The position numbers were made by a program, and so were the translations under genes. A stretch of DNA of 64,000 nucleotides from Rhodothalassium salexigens DSM 2132 (lineage in GTDB: Bacteria; Pseudomonadota; Alphaproteobacteria; Sphingomonadales; Rhodothalassiaceae). This document shows, piece by piece, positions 46,652 through 54,666 of this stretch. The stretch covers positions 310,001 to 374,000 of the forward strand of contig NZ_SLXO01000001.1 of assembly GCF_004341375.1 (NCBI RefSeq), in the 5' to 3' direction. The notes under the pieces were generated by a model. That model worked only from the letters and a program-made list of their open reading frames with translations, did not search any database and was not told where the DNA came from. The stretch's first letter is position 1. Each line of letters begins with the position of its first letter.

Positions 46652-47302
46652 ATGCCAGACATTATTTTCAACGGTCCCGATGGCCGCCTGGAAGGGCGCC
46701 ATAAGGCGGGTGCCAGCGCCACGTCGCCGGTCGCCCTGATCCTGCACCCGCACCCGCAATATGGCGGCACCATGAACAACCGCTTGGTGTACATGCTTTA
46801 TCACGCGTTCGCCGAACGCGGCTTCGCGGTCATGCGCTTCAACTTCCGCGGCGTCGGCCGCAGCCAGGGCGAATTCGACGGCGGCACCGGCGAATTGTCC
46901 GACGCCGCCTCGGCGCTCGACTGGATGCAGACCTTCTACCCCAACGCCCAGGGCGCCTGGATCGGCGGTTTTTCGTTCGGCGCCTGGATCGCCATGCAGT
47001 TGCTGATGCGCCGGCCCGAGGTCCAGGGCTTCATCTCGGTGTCGCCGCCGGCCAACAATTACGACTTCTCGTTCCTGGCGCCCTGCCCCAGTTCCGGGCT
47101 GATCGTCAACGGCGCCACCGACGATGTGGTGCCGCCAAGCGCGGTATCCAAGCTGGTCACCAAGCTGCGCCAACAAAAGGCGATCACCATCGACCATGAG
47201 GTGATCGAGGGCGCCGGCCACTTCTACGAGGAGAGGCTCGACCGGCTCAACGCCACGGTCGGCGCCTATCTCGACCGCCGGCTCGCCGAGCCCGCGGTCT
47301 GA
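46652..47302 (+). CDS. Alpha/beta hydrolase (COG2945-type)
   Basis: 216-residue hydrolase of the short, lidless family often found beside alphaproteobacterial Fe-S assembly genes. The oxyanion/His strand LILHPHPQYGGTMNNRL is characteristic. The nucleophile is Ser in GGFSFGAW (about residue 109), Asp in GATDDVVP, and His in GAGHFYEERL. The substrate is unknown. It is divergent from the desulfurase operon and converges on anmK, whose stop is 13 bases away. Confidence 0.88.
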   Translation: MPDIIFNGPDGRLEGRHKAGASATSPVALILHPHPQYGGTMNNRLVYMLYHAFAERGFAVMRFNFRGVGRSQGEFDGGTGELSDAASALDWMQTFYPNAQGAWIGGFSFGAWIAMQLLMRRPEVQGFISVSPPANNYDFSFLAPCPSSGLIVNGATDDVVPPSAVSKLVTKLRQQKAITIDHEVIEGAGHFYEERLDRLNATVGAYLDRRLAEPAV

Positions 47303-47315
47303 CCGACCGCCCGCG

Positions 47316-48695
47316 TCAGCCGACCGCGTGATAGCGGCCGCCGACCACCGGCTGCACAGCCCCCGTGGTCGCCGGCAGGCTGGTATAGAGGCCCTTCAGG
47401 TGGCGCACGGCCAGAAAACCGAACGCCTCGGCCTCCAGCGCGTCGGCGCGCCAGTTGAGCGCGTCGACGGGCTCGACCATCACCGGCAGCCGCCGCGCCA
47501 ACCCGCCTAGCAGGACCGGATTGTGCCGGCCGCCGCCGGTCACATACCAGGCGCCGGGTGGCCGGGGCATGTGCGCCTGAGCCTCGACGATGGTCTCGAT
47601 GGTGAACGCGCTGAGCGTCGCGGCACCGTCCTCAAGGCTCAGCCCGCGCACCGCTTCGAGCGCGAAATCGTTGCGGTCGAGCGACTTGGGCGGCGCCATG
47701 TCCAGATAGGGGTGGTCGAGCATCAGCGTCAGCACACCGCTGTGCACCTCGCCCGAGGCGGCGAACCGGCCGCCATCGTCATAGGCGCGGCCGGTGTGCA
47801 GGCGCACCCAATCGTCGACCAGCGCGTTGCCCGGCCCGGTGTCGAAGGCCAGGATCTCGGGCTCGCCGCCGTCGGCCGCCGGCGCCACCCAGGTGACATT
47901 GGCGACGCCGCCGATATTGACCACCACCCACGGCGCGCCCGGCGCCCGACGCGGAGCGCCGGCGGGCGCGCCATCGCCGGCGAGCCGCGCCGCGTGATAG
48001 AGCGGCGCCAGGGGCGCGCCCTGCCCGCCGGCGACCATGTCGGCGCTGCGAAAGTCATTGACCACCGGGATGCCGAGCCGGTCGGCCAGCCGCGCGCCGT
48101 CGCCCACCTGCCAGGTCAGGTGGCGGTCGGGCCGGTGCAACAGCGTGTGGCCGTGGAAGCCGACCACATCCACATCGGCCGGGCCGAGCCCGGTCTCGGC
48201 CAACAGCTCCTCGACCACCCCGGCGTGGGCGTCGGTGATGCGGGCTTCGATATCGGCGAACCCGTCGCGCGTGGCGCCGGGCTTGGCGGCGGCGCGCACC
48301 GCGTCGGCCAGGGCGGCGCGCAGGCGCGGCTGGTATGCCCGGCTGATAAACGCCCCCAGACCGGTGATGGCGCGGCCGTCGGTTTCGACCACCGCGGCGT
48401 CGACGCCATCCTGGGAGGTGCCCGACATCAGGCCGATGGCGCGCAGCGCGCCCTGGCGCCGGGTCGCGGCGCGCTGGCCCGGCCGGCTCGCCGACGCCGA
48501 GCCCGCGGGCGGGATCGAAAACGGCCGGGACGGCGACGCGGCACTGGCCGGCCAACCGCCACCGGGAAAGAGATCGGGACGGGGGCCGAGACCGGGATCG
48601 GGGGGGGCCGGAGGCACCGGGGCAAAGGGGTGAGACCCAAGGCGGAAAGCGTCAGGACGGGCGGGGACTGTGGGCCGGCGGCCGGGTGCGGACAT
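47316..48695 (-). CDS. anmK: Anhydro-N-acetylmuramic acid kinase
   Basis: Cell-wall recycling kinase that converts 1,6-anhydroMurNAc to MurNAc-6-phosphate. The conserved core begins ALRAIGLMSGTSQDGVDAAV, followed by VDVVGFHGHTLLHRP, VVVNIGGVANVT and FDTGPGNALVDDW. In this frame the core is preceded by about 80 Pro/Ala/Arg-rich residues not found in the family. Starts at 48695 and 48731 are available and neither has a good ribosome site, so the extension may be untranslated. It is divergent from tyrS; this pairing is common in the group. Confidence 0.9.
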   Translation of the reverse strand: MSAPGRRPTVPARPDAFRLGSHPFAPVPPAPPDPGLGPRPDLFPGGGWPASAASPSRPFSIPPAGSASASRPGQRAATRRQGALRAIGLMSGTSQDGVDAAVVETDGRAITGLGAFISRAYQPRLRAALADAVRAAAKPGATRDGFADIEARITDAHAGVVEELLAETGLGPADVDVVGFHGHTLLHRPDRHLTWQVGDGARLADRLGIPVVNDFRSADMVAGGQGAPLAPLYHAARLAGDGAPAGAPRRAPGAPWVVVNIGGVANVTWVAPAADGGEPEILAFDTGPGNALVDDWVRLHTGRAYDDGGRFAASGEVHSGVLTLMLDHPYLDMAPPKSLDRNDFALEAVRGLSLEDGAATLSAFTIETIVEAQAHMPRPPGAWYVTGGGRHNPVLLGGLARRLPVMVEPVDALNWRADALEAEAFGFLAVRHLKGLYTSLPATTGAVQPVVGGRYHAVG

Positions 48696-48755
48696 GAACG
48701 AAACGGGGCCTTGTGACAGCGTTGTTGCCATTCAAGGGATATGCTACACGGCACT

Positions 48756-48800
48756 GCGGCGTTGCCAACCCCTGACGGGCGCGGCAGACGCCGCTTTTTT
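48756..48800 (+). terminator. Intrinsic terminator in the tyrS leader
   Basis: GCGGCG-TTGCC (48756-48766) pairs with GGCAGACGCCGC (48783-48794) with one bulged base, and TTTTTT follows at once (48795-48800). A smaller nested option is GCGGC-AGAC-GCCGC. It lies 18 bases before the tyrS ATG in the tyrS direction, and no other plus-strand gene ends here. It therefore looks like a transcription attenuator of tyrS. Confidence 0.6.
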
Positions 48801-48818
48801 CGTTTCATCCCCCAACGC

Positions 48819-50087
48819 ATGAGTAAGCCGATGACCCAGCCGCGTTCCCCCTTGATGCAGGAACTCACCGCTCGCGGTTTCGTGTTCCAGTCGACCGACC
48901 CCGAGGGGCTCGACCAGAAGCTTCAAGCCGAGCGGGTGACGGGTTATATCGGCTTCGACCCCACGGGCGACAGCCTGCATGTGGGTCACCTGGTGTCGAT
49001 CATGCAGTTGCGCTGGCTGCAACGCCACGGCCACAAGCCGATTGTGCTGCTCGGCGGCGGCACCGCCAAGATCGGCGACCCGTCGGGCAAGGACGAACAG
49101 CGCCAATTCCTGTCCGACGAACAGATCGAGATCAACAAGGCCGGCATCCGGCGCGTGTTCGACAAGTTCCTGAGCTTCGGCGACGGCCCCACCGACGCGA
49201 TCCTGGTGGACAATGCCGAATGGCTGGACGAGTTGCGCTACATCCCGTTCCTGCGCGACATCGGCCGCCACTTCACGGTCAACCGGATGCTCACCTTCGA
49301 CAGCGTGAAAAGCCGTCTGGAGCGCGAACAGCCGCTCAGCTTTCTGGAATTCAACTACATGATCCTGCAGGCCTACGACTTTGTCGAACTGGCCCGGCGC
49401 TACGGCTGCGTCCTGCAACTGGGCGGCTCGGACCAGTGGGGCAATATCGTCAACGGCATGGAACTCGGCCGCCGGCTCGACGACCGGCACTTGTTCGGCC
49501 AAACCAGCCCGCTGATCACCAACGCCGACGGCGCCAAGATGGGCAAGACCGCCAAGGGCGCGGTGTGGCTCAACGAGGACCGGCTGAGCGCCTATGACTA
49601 CTGGCAATTCTGGCGCAACACCCAGGACGCCGATGTGGGCCGCTTCCTGCGCCTGTTCACCGACCTGCCGCTCGACGAAATCGCCCGGCTCGAAGCGCTG
49701 GAGGGCCAGGAGGTCAACGACGCCAAGCGCGTGCTTGCCAATGCCGCGACGACGCTCGCCCACGGCCCCGATGCCGCCCGCGCGGCCGAGGAAACCGCCC
49801 AAGCCACCTTCGCCGCCGGCGGTGCCGGTGCCGCCCTGCCGACCCTCGAACTGACGCCCGAGCGGCTGGCCGGGGACGGCGTCGGCGTGCTCGACCTGTT
49901 CGTCGAAGCCGGGCTGGCGGACTCGAAGAAAGAGGTGCGCCGGCTGATCGCCCAGAACGGCGCGCGGGTCGACGGCCAGCCTGTGGGCGAAGACTATCGC
50001 CTGACCGCCGACGCCCTGCCGGGCGACGGGCTCAAGCTGTCGGCGGGCAAGAAACGCCACGCCGTGGTCCGCCCGGCCGGCGCCTGA
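48819..50087 (+). CDS. tyrS: Tyrosine-tRNA ligase
   Basis: 422-residue class I aminoacyl-tRNA synthetase charging tRNA-Tyr. The HIGH motif appears as LHVGH, the tyrosine/ATP site as [12 protein letters not shown] and [11 protein letters not shown], and the KMSKS-type loop as KMGKT. A C-terminal S4 RNA-binding domain (about 355-420) has [21 protein letters not shown]. The ATG at 48819 gives a normal length. The in-frame sequence back to 48741 would run through the leader hairpin and is not used; ATGs at 48831 and 48855 are further options. Confidence 0.97.
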   Translation: MSKPMTQPRSPLMQELTARGFVFQSTDPEGLDQKLQAERVTGYIGFDPTGDSLHVGHLVSIMQLRWLQRHGHKPIVLLGGGTAKIGDPSGKDEQRQFLSDEQIEINKAGIRRVFDKFLSFGDGPTDAILVDNAEWLDELRYIPFLRDIGRHFTVNRMLTFDSVKSRLEREQPLSFLEFNYMILQAYDFVELARRYGCVLQLGGSDQWGNIVNGMELGRRLDDRHLFGQTSPLITNADGAKMGKTAKGAVWLNEDRLSAYDYWQFWRNTQDADVGRFLRLFTDLPLDEIARLEALEGQEVNDAKRVLANAATTLAHGPDAARAAEETAQATFAAGGAGAALPTLELTPERLAGDGVGVLDLFVEAGLADSKKEVRRLIAQNGARVDGQPVGEDYRLTADALPGDGLKLSAGKKRHAVVRPAGA

Positions 50088-50127
50088 GCGCCCCCCTCAG
50101 CGCCAGACAGCGCGACAGCGGCACCGC

Positions 50128-51096
50128 TCAGGCGCCGCTGTCGTCCACCCCGGTGGCGCCAGCCGCGCCGGCCGGGTCGCGGCCATAAAGGTCGTCGCGG
50201 CCCTCCAAGCGGCCGTCGGCGCGCACCCGCAGCGTCCAATAGACCAGATAAACCGGCACCGGGGCGGCCAGATCGACCCGCTGCGGCGTACGGCCGGCCA
50301 GCACGGCGGCGGTCTCGGCCGGGCGCCAGCCCTGCGGCGCCAGCAGCCATTCCACCAGCGCCAACGCCGCCTCGACCCGCGCACAGCCGGCGCTCAACGC
50401 CCGCTCGGCGCGGTTGAAATCCCACCGCTCGGGCGTGTCGTGGATGTAGATATGGTGGGCGTTGGGGAACATGATCTTGACCCGGCCCAAGGGGTTGCCG
50501 CCGAGCGGCGCGCGGATCACACGATAGGGAAAGCGGCCCGGGTCGACACCCTGCCAGTCGACCGTTTCGGGGTCGACGCGCACCGGGTCGCGCCAGCCGC
50601 GCAGCAGGTGATAGCCGTGACGCGCCAGATAGCCCGGATCGGCGCGCAGCTTGGGCAGGATTTCCGCCGCCGCCATGGACCGGGTCATCTCCCAGGCGGG
50701 GTTGAACACCACATACTCGATGCGGTCGGCGAACGCCGGGGTGGCATGATCGCGCCGGCCCATCACCGCGCGGTGACGCACCACCTGGCCAGGGTCGGGC
50801 CCGTGGCGGCTGACCGCGAAGCCCGCGATATCCACCAGCACGAAGCGCCGGCCCAAATCATCCGGCAGCTGCGCCCGGCGGGCCAGATTGGCCTCGATCA
50901 GCGCGATCCGCCGGGCGTTGGCGTCCGAGTGCTCGGCGCGCCTCAGCCGGTCGAGATGCGCGACCAGCGCCGCGCGCTCGGCCGCCGGCGCCAGATAGCG
51001 CGGCGGCTCCGCGGCCCCGTCGTCCGCGCGCACCCCGCCGCCAAAGGCCAGCGCGCCAAGCCACGCCCACAGCCACAGCACCGCCCGCCAACTCAT
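50128..51096 (-). CDS. L,D-transpeptidase (YcbB/LdtD-like), catalytic part only
   Basis: 322-residue periplasmic YkuD-family enzyme making 3-3 peptidoglycan cross-links or related bonds. A signal peptide (LWAWLGALAFGGGVRA) precedes a short helical region. The catalytic domain has VVFNPAWEMTRSMAAAEILPKL, HIYIHDTP with His219 and LSAGCARV with Cys238, in YcbB style (S-x-G-C-x-R-V). The peptidoglycan-binding and lid regions of long LdtD proteins are reduced. The ATG at 51096 overlaps the stop of the AsmA-like gene (ATGA), so they are coupled. Confidence 0.9.
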   Translation of the reverse strand: MSWRAVLWLWAWLGALAFGGGVRADDGAAEPPRYLAPAAERAALVAHLDRLRRAEHSDANARRIALIEANLARRAQLPDDLGRRFVLVDIAGFAVSRHGPDPGQVVRHRAVMGRRDHATPAFADRIEYVVFNPAWEMTRSMAAAEILPKLRADPGYLARHGYHLLRGWRDPVRVDPETVDWQGVDPGRFPYRVIRAPLGGNPLGRVKIMFPNAHHIYIHDTPERWDFNRAERALSAGCARVEAALALVEWLLAPQGWRPAETAAVLAGRTPQRVDLAAPVPVYLVYWTLRVRADGRLEGRDDLYGRDPAGAAGATGVDDSGA

Positions 51097-54000
51097 CGAG
51101 CGCCGCGCCCCGCCGCCGCTGGCGCGTCCGTGTCGGGTGCCGCACGCGGCTCTGCGCCGGGCGGATCGGCGGGCAGGCCTTGCGCCGGCGCGTCCGGGTC
51201 GCCGGCATCGGCGTCGGGGGTGGCGACCGACGGGTGCGGCGGCTCGGGCTCGCTCTGAGGTTCGGAGGGCGGCTCGGCCGGCGATGTCTTGGGCGGGGCA
51301 GCGTTTGGGTGCGCCGCCTGCTCGGTCTGCGCGGCCGGCGGCGGGGCGTCCTCGGCCGTCTCCAGATCGTCGATCCGGCCCTTCGGTCCGTCCATCAACC
51401 GGCGCAGCAGGCCCGGCGCCAGGACCGACAGTTGGTTGATGCTCACCTGCGGGTCGTCCATCGGACCCGAGATGCGGTAGTTGAGCGCAAACAGCCCCTT
51501 GCCCTCGCCGCCCAACAGAAAGTCGCCGACCAGCGGAATCCGGTTGAGGATCGCGTTCAGTCGGTAGAGCGGCACCAGCGTGCCATTGACATTGAGCCGG
51601 CTCATGTCGCGCGCCACCTCGCCCTCCATGGTGACCCCGAGGCGCGGGCCGTTGGCGATCACCTTGGAAAAGTCGATCACCGTCGGATCGGCGCGGAACG
51701 GCAGCACCAGCCGCTTGAAGCGCAGCCCATCGGGGCCGACCAGGTCCGACAGGTCGCCCGCCGTGCCGGTATCGATCCGCTCGGCCAGTGTCTCGGTGCG
51801 CAGCAGGCGAAAATCGCGCACGGTCACTTCGCCCTCGGCAAGGGTTTGGCCGGCCTGCCGGCGGAGTGTCGCCTTGCCCTGCAAGCGCCCGCCCAGAACA
51901 TTGGCGAACAACCCCAGCCCGCGCAGCAGCGCACCGGTGTCGGCGGCGTCCAGGCGCACTTGGCGGCGCGCGTCCGGCAGCGGCGACAGGACCACGCGCG
52001 CCGGGCCCTCGCCGGCGGTAAACCCGATGTCGGCAACGGTCCACAGCCCGGCATCGCGATGCGCCGCCACGGTCAGGTCGATGAAACTCATGGCGTTGGC
52101 GACCAGCACCCGGTCGGCGGCCACGGCCACGTCAAGGCGCGCGGGCAAGCCGTCGGCCGCGCCGTTCGGCGCCCGCGATTCCGTGTCCGGCACACCGCGC
52201 GGCAACACCCCACGCAGATCGATCCGCCGACCGGTCAGTTCCAACCATGGCGCGCCGTCGCGCGTGCGCCCGAACCGCGCGGCGATGTCCTGGTCGCGAG
52301 AGCGCCAATGGTCGAGCGTCGCCCACGCCACCCGACCGTCGCCGTCGAGGCGCAACGCCCCCGCGGCGTCGAGCGTCCAGCCGGTGAGCACCAGGCGCTC
52401 GACGGTCACGCCGCCGGCTGCGGGCAGGACCAGCCGCGCGGTCGCCCGCGCCGGCACCCCCACCGGCTTGGCCCAATTGAGCGGGTCGAGGGTGAGTGAG
52501 GCAGGCGTCAACTCCACCTCCACGTCGCCCGCCGAGACGCCGCCGTCCGCGCCGGTCAGCCGCGCGGTGAACGGTGCCGAGCCCTCGAATGCGCCGTCGA
52601 CGCTCAGCCCCAAGCCCGCCAACGCCTCGCCGGTCAACGCGCCCGCCAGATCGTAGCGGGTGGTGGGTTCGCCGGGCGCGGGCTCGAAATCCTCGTGCCA
52701 GGCCAGGTCGAGCGGCAGCCCCCGGACCCGGCCGGTGCCTTCGAGCGCCAACTCGGTATTGGTGACCCGCAAGCTCAGCTCGCCATCGTCGAGCGCGCCG
52801 TCGGCGGCCATCAAGGGCAGGTGTACATCGCTCAGATCCGCGTCCACCACCACTTGAACGTCGTCGATCAACAGGTCCGACAGCAGCGGAAACGCCAACT
52901 CGGCCCGGGTCTGGGCGCGGCCGGAGACCTGGGCCGGGTCGATGCCCATCTCGGAGGGATAGCCGAGCGGCTGCCGGTCCACCAGCGCCAGCACCGCATC
53001 CAGATCGGCGTCGGTGGTCAGGCTGACCCGCGCGCGTTCAATGGGCGCGTCGAAATCGTAGAGATAGACGTGCGAGCCGGCGAAGTCGCGCCCGTCGATG
53101 AACGCGGTGTCCAGCGCCAGGTCCAGGTCGCGCGTGGTCAGGCGGCCGCGCCCGCTGATCGCCTCGGCCGGCGGCAGACCGTCGATATAGGTGGTCACCA
53201 GGCCCTCATAGCCGAAGTCGAGGCCCAAGGCGTCGGCGGGCAAGGCGGCCGCCTCCCAGGCGGCGCGCGGGATCGCCACGCTCAGCGCGGCGTCGGTGAC
53301 ATGACCGGCGGAGATGTTCTCGGCGATCCAGTCGCGCCCGCCGGCGGCCAGACCGGCCGGCCAGTAGCGCACCAGATCGGCGACGCTCAACCGGGTGAAG
53401 CCGCCCTTGAGGCTGACCCCCGGTCGGTCGCTGAGCGGCGCGCGCACGCGGCCCGACAGCGACAGGTCGGTGCCGGCAAAGCGCAGCGCCGCCTCGTCGA
53501 GCGCCAGCAGCCCCGGGGTCAGGCGCGCGCGAAGCCGCACATGGGCGACCGGCAAGGGCGTGTCGTAGAGCCCGGCGATCGCCATGCGCCCGGGCCCGCC
53601 CTCGGCGGTCAGGCGCAGTTCCGGGGGCGCGTCATCGGCCAGGTCAAGCCGGGCAGCGAGCGCCACCGGCACCGCCACGCCCGCCAGGCCGGCCAGTTCG
53701 GGGATGCCGGCGGCGAAGCGGTCGGGGCGAAAGCGCCTCACCGTCACATCCAGGTCGCGCAAGCCGGCGCCCACCGCGAGCCCCGCCGACAGCGAAAACG
53801 GCGTCGCCCGGTCGGCGACAGCGGGGCGCACCTCGCCGGCGACCCGCGCCGTCAGCCGCGCGCCGCGCCGGCGCAGGTCGGCGCGGTCGACGGTGATGTG
53901 CCAGGCCGCGCCGCTGCCCTGTTCCAGCAGCCGGATCGCGGCGTTGCGAATGCGCACCCGGTCGAGCGACGGCATGGCGCCGTTCAGCGGGTCCAGGTCG

Positions 54001-54578
54001 GCCAGATCGCGGATCAGCGCCAGCACCGCCTGGCCGCTGTCGCCGCGCCCCTGGGGCGACGTCAAGGCCGGCAGTCTCGCGGCCTGCGTCGGCTCCCGCC
54101 CCGACGGTCCCGTCGACCCGCCCCCCGTTGCGCCGGCGTCAGACGATCCGGCATCCGTCGGGCGGGCATCGGCCGGTGCGGTCAGGCGCGCCGCCGACCA
54201 AAGGATGTCGACCGCCGCGTTGACCAGTTCGATGCGTTCGACCTCGGCGCGACCGGATAGCAGCGGCCGGATGCGCAAGGTCATGCCGACCCGTGGCAGG
54301 CGCAGCACCTGGCCGTCGCCCGGCGCCACCAAGGTCACCCGGTCGAGCGCCAGTCCGGCCAGGCCGTCGCGATAGGACAGCACGGTGCGGTCCACATCCA
54401 CCTGCCAACCGGGCAGCGCGTCGTCGAGCGTCTGGGCCAGACGCGGCGTCACCCACGGCACCACCATAGGCCCCAAGGCCAGCCGCACGGCGACCGCCAA
54501 GGCGGCCAGCACAGCCACCCCGGTGACCCCGGCGAGCCCCCAAAGGGTGCAACGAAAACAGGCTTTGACAAGCGCCAT
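51093..54578 (-). CDS. AsmA/YhdP-like envelope protein
   Basis: 1161-residue bitopic inner-membrane protein of the AsmA superfamily. One N-terminal membrane helix (about 13-38) is followed by a very long periplasmic beta-rich region with the DUF3971-like part (about 320-580). The C-terminal AsmA_2-like domain contains RLNVNGTLVPLYRLNAILNRIPLVGDFLLGGEGKGLFALNYRISG, here noted by its key LVG and GEGKGLFA motifs. These proteins act as bridges for phospholipid transport to the outer membrane. The last 90 residues are Pro/Ala/Glu-rich and probably disordered. ATG at 54578; the glnE region is divergent. Coupled with the L,D-transpeptidase gene. Confidence 0.88.
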   Translation of the reverse strand: MALVKACFRCTLWGLAGVTGVAVLAALAVAVRLALGPMVVPWVTPRLAQTLDDALPGWQVDVDRTVLSYRDGLAGLALDRVTLVAPGDGQVLRLPRVGMTLRIRPLLSGRAEVERIELVNAAVDILWSAARLTAPADARPTDAGSSDAGATGGGSTGPSGREPTQAARLPALTSPQGRGDSGQAVLALIRDLADLDPLNGAMPSLDRVRIRNAAIRLLEQGSGAAWHITVDRADLRRRGARLTARVAGEVRPAVADRATPFSLSAGLAVGAGLRDLDVTVRRFRPDRFAAGIPELAGLAGVAVPVALAARLDLADDAPPELRLTAEGGPGRMAIAGLYDTPLPVAHVRLRARLTPGLLALDEAALRFAGTDLSLSGRVRAPLSDRPGVSLKGGFTRLSVADLVRYWPAGLAAGGRDWIAENISAGHVTDAALSVAIPRAAWEAAALPADALGLDFGYEGLVTTYIDGLPPAEAISGRGRLTTRDLDLALDTAFIDGRDFAGSHVYLYDFDAPIERARVSLTTDADLDAVLALVDRQPLGYPSEMGIDPAQVSGRAQTRAELAFPLLSDLLIDDVQVVVDADLSDVHLPLMAADGALDDGELSLRVTNTELALEGTGRVRGLPLDLAWHEDFEPAPGEPTTRYDLAGALTGEALAGLGLSVDGAFEGSAPFTARLTGADGGVSAGDVEVELTPASLTLDPLNWAKPVGVPARATARLVLPAAGGVTVERLVLTGWTLDAAGALRLDGDGRVAWATLDHWRSRDQDIAARFGRTRDGAPWLELTGRRIDLRGVLPRGVPDTESRAPNGAADGLPARLDVAVAADRVLVANAMSFIDLTVAAHRDAGLWTVADIGFTAGEGPARVVLSPLPDARRQVRLDAADTGALLRGLGLFANVLGGRLQGKATLRRQAGQTLAEGEVTVRDFRLLRTETLAERIDTGTAGDLSDLVGPDGLRFKRLVLPFRADPTVIDFSKVIANGPRLGVTMEGEVARDMSRLNVNGTLVPLYRLNAILNRIPLVGDFLLGGEGKGLFALNYRISGPMDDPQVSINQLSVLAPGLLRRLMDGPKGRIDDLETAEDAPPPAAQTEQAAHPNAAPPKTSPAEPPSEPQSEPEPPHPSVATPDADAGDPDAPAQGLPADPPGAEPRAAPDTDAPAAAGRGAR

Positions 54579-54666
54579 GGATGATCCACACAAAAGATGG
54601 CGTTGCGTCTTCGCCCCGCTCCCTGCGCACATAATGCGCCCGTTTCAAGGCTTCAGGTTTCTCTAC

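Noticed and set aside
48741-48818. Upstream in-frame extension of TyrS as real coding sequence or leader peptide
   Set aside because: It would have to be translated through the hairpin and T-run, gives Arg/Phe-rich residues unlike TyrS starts, and has no stop that would make a separate leader peptide.
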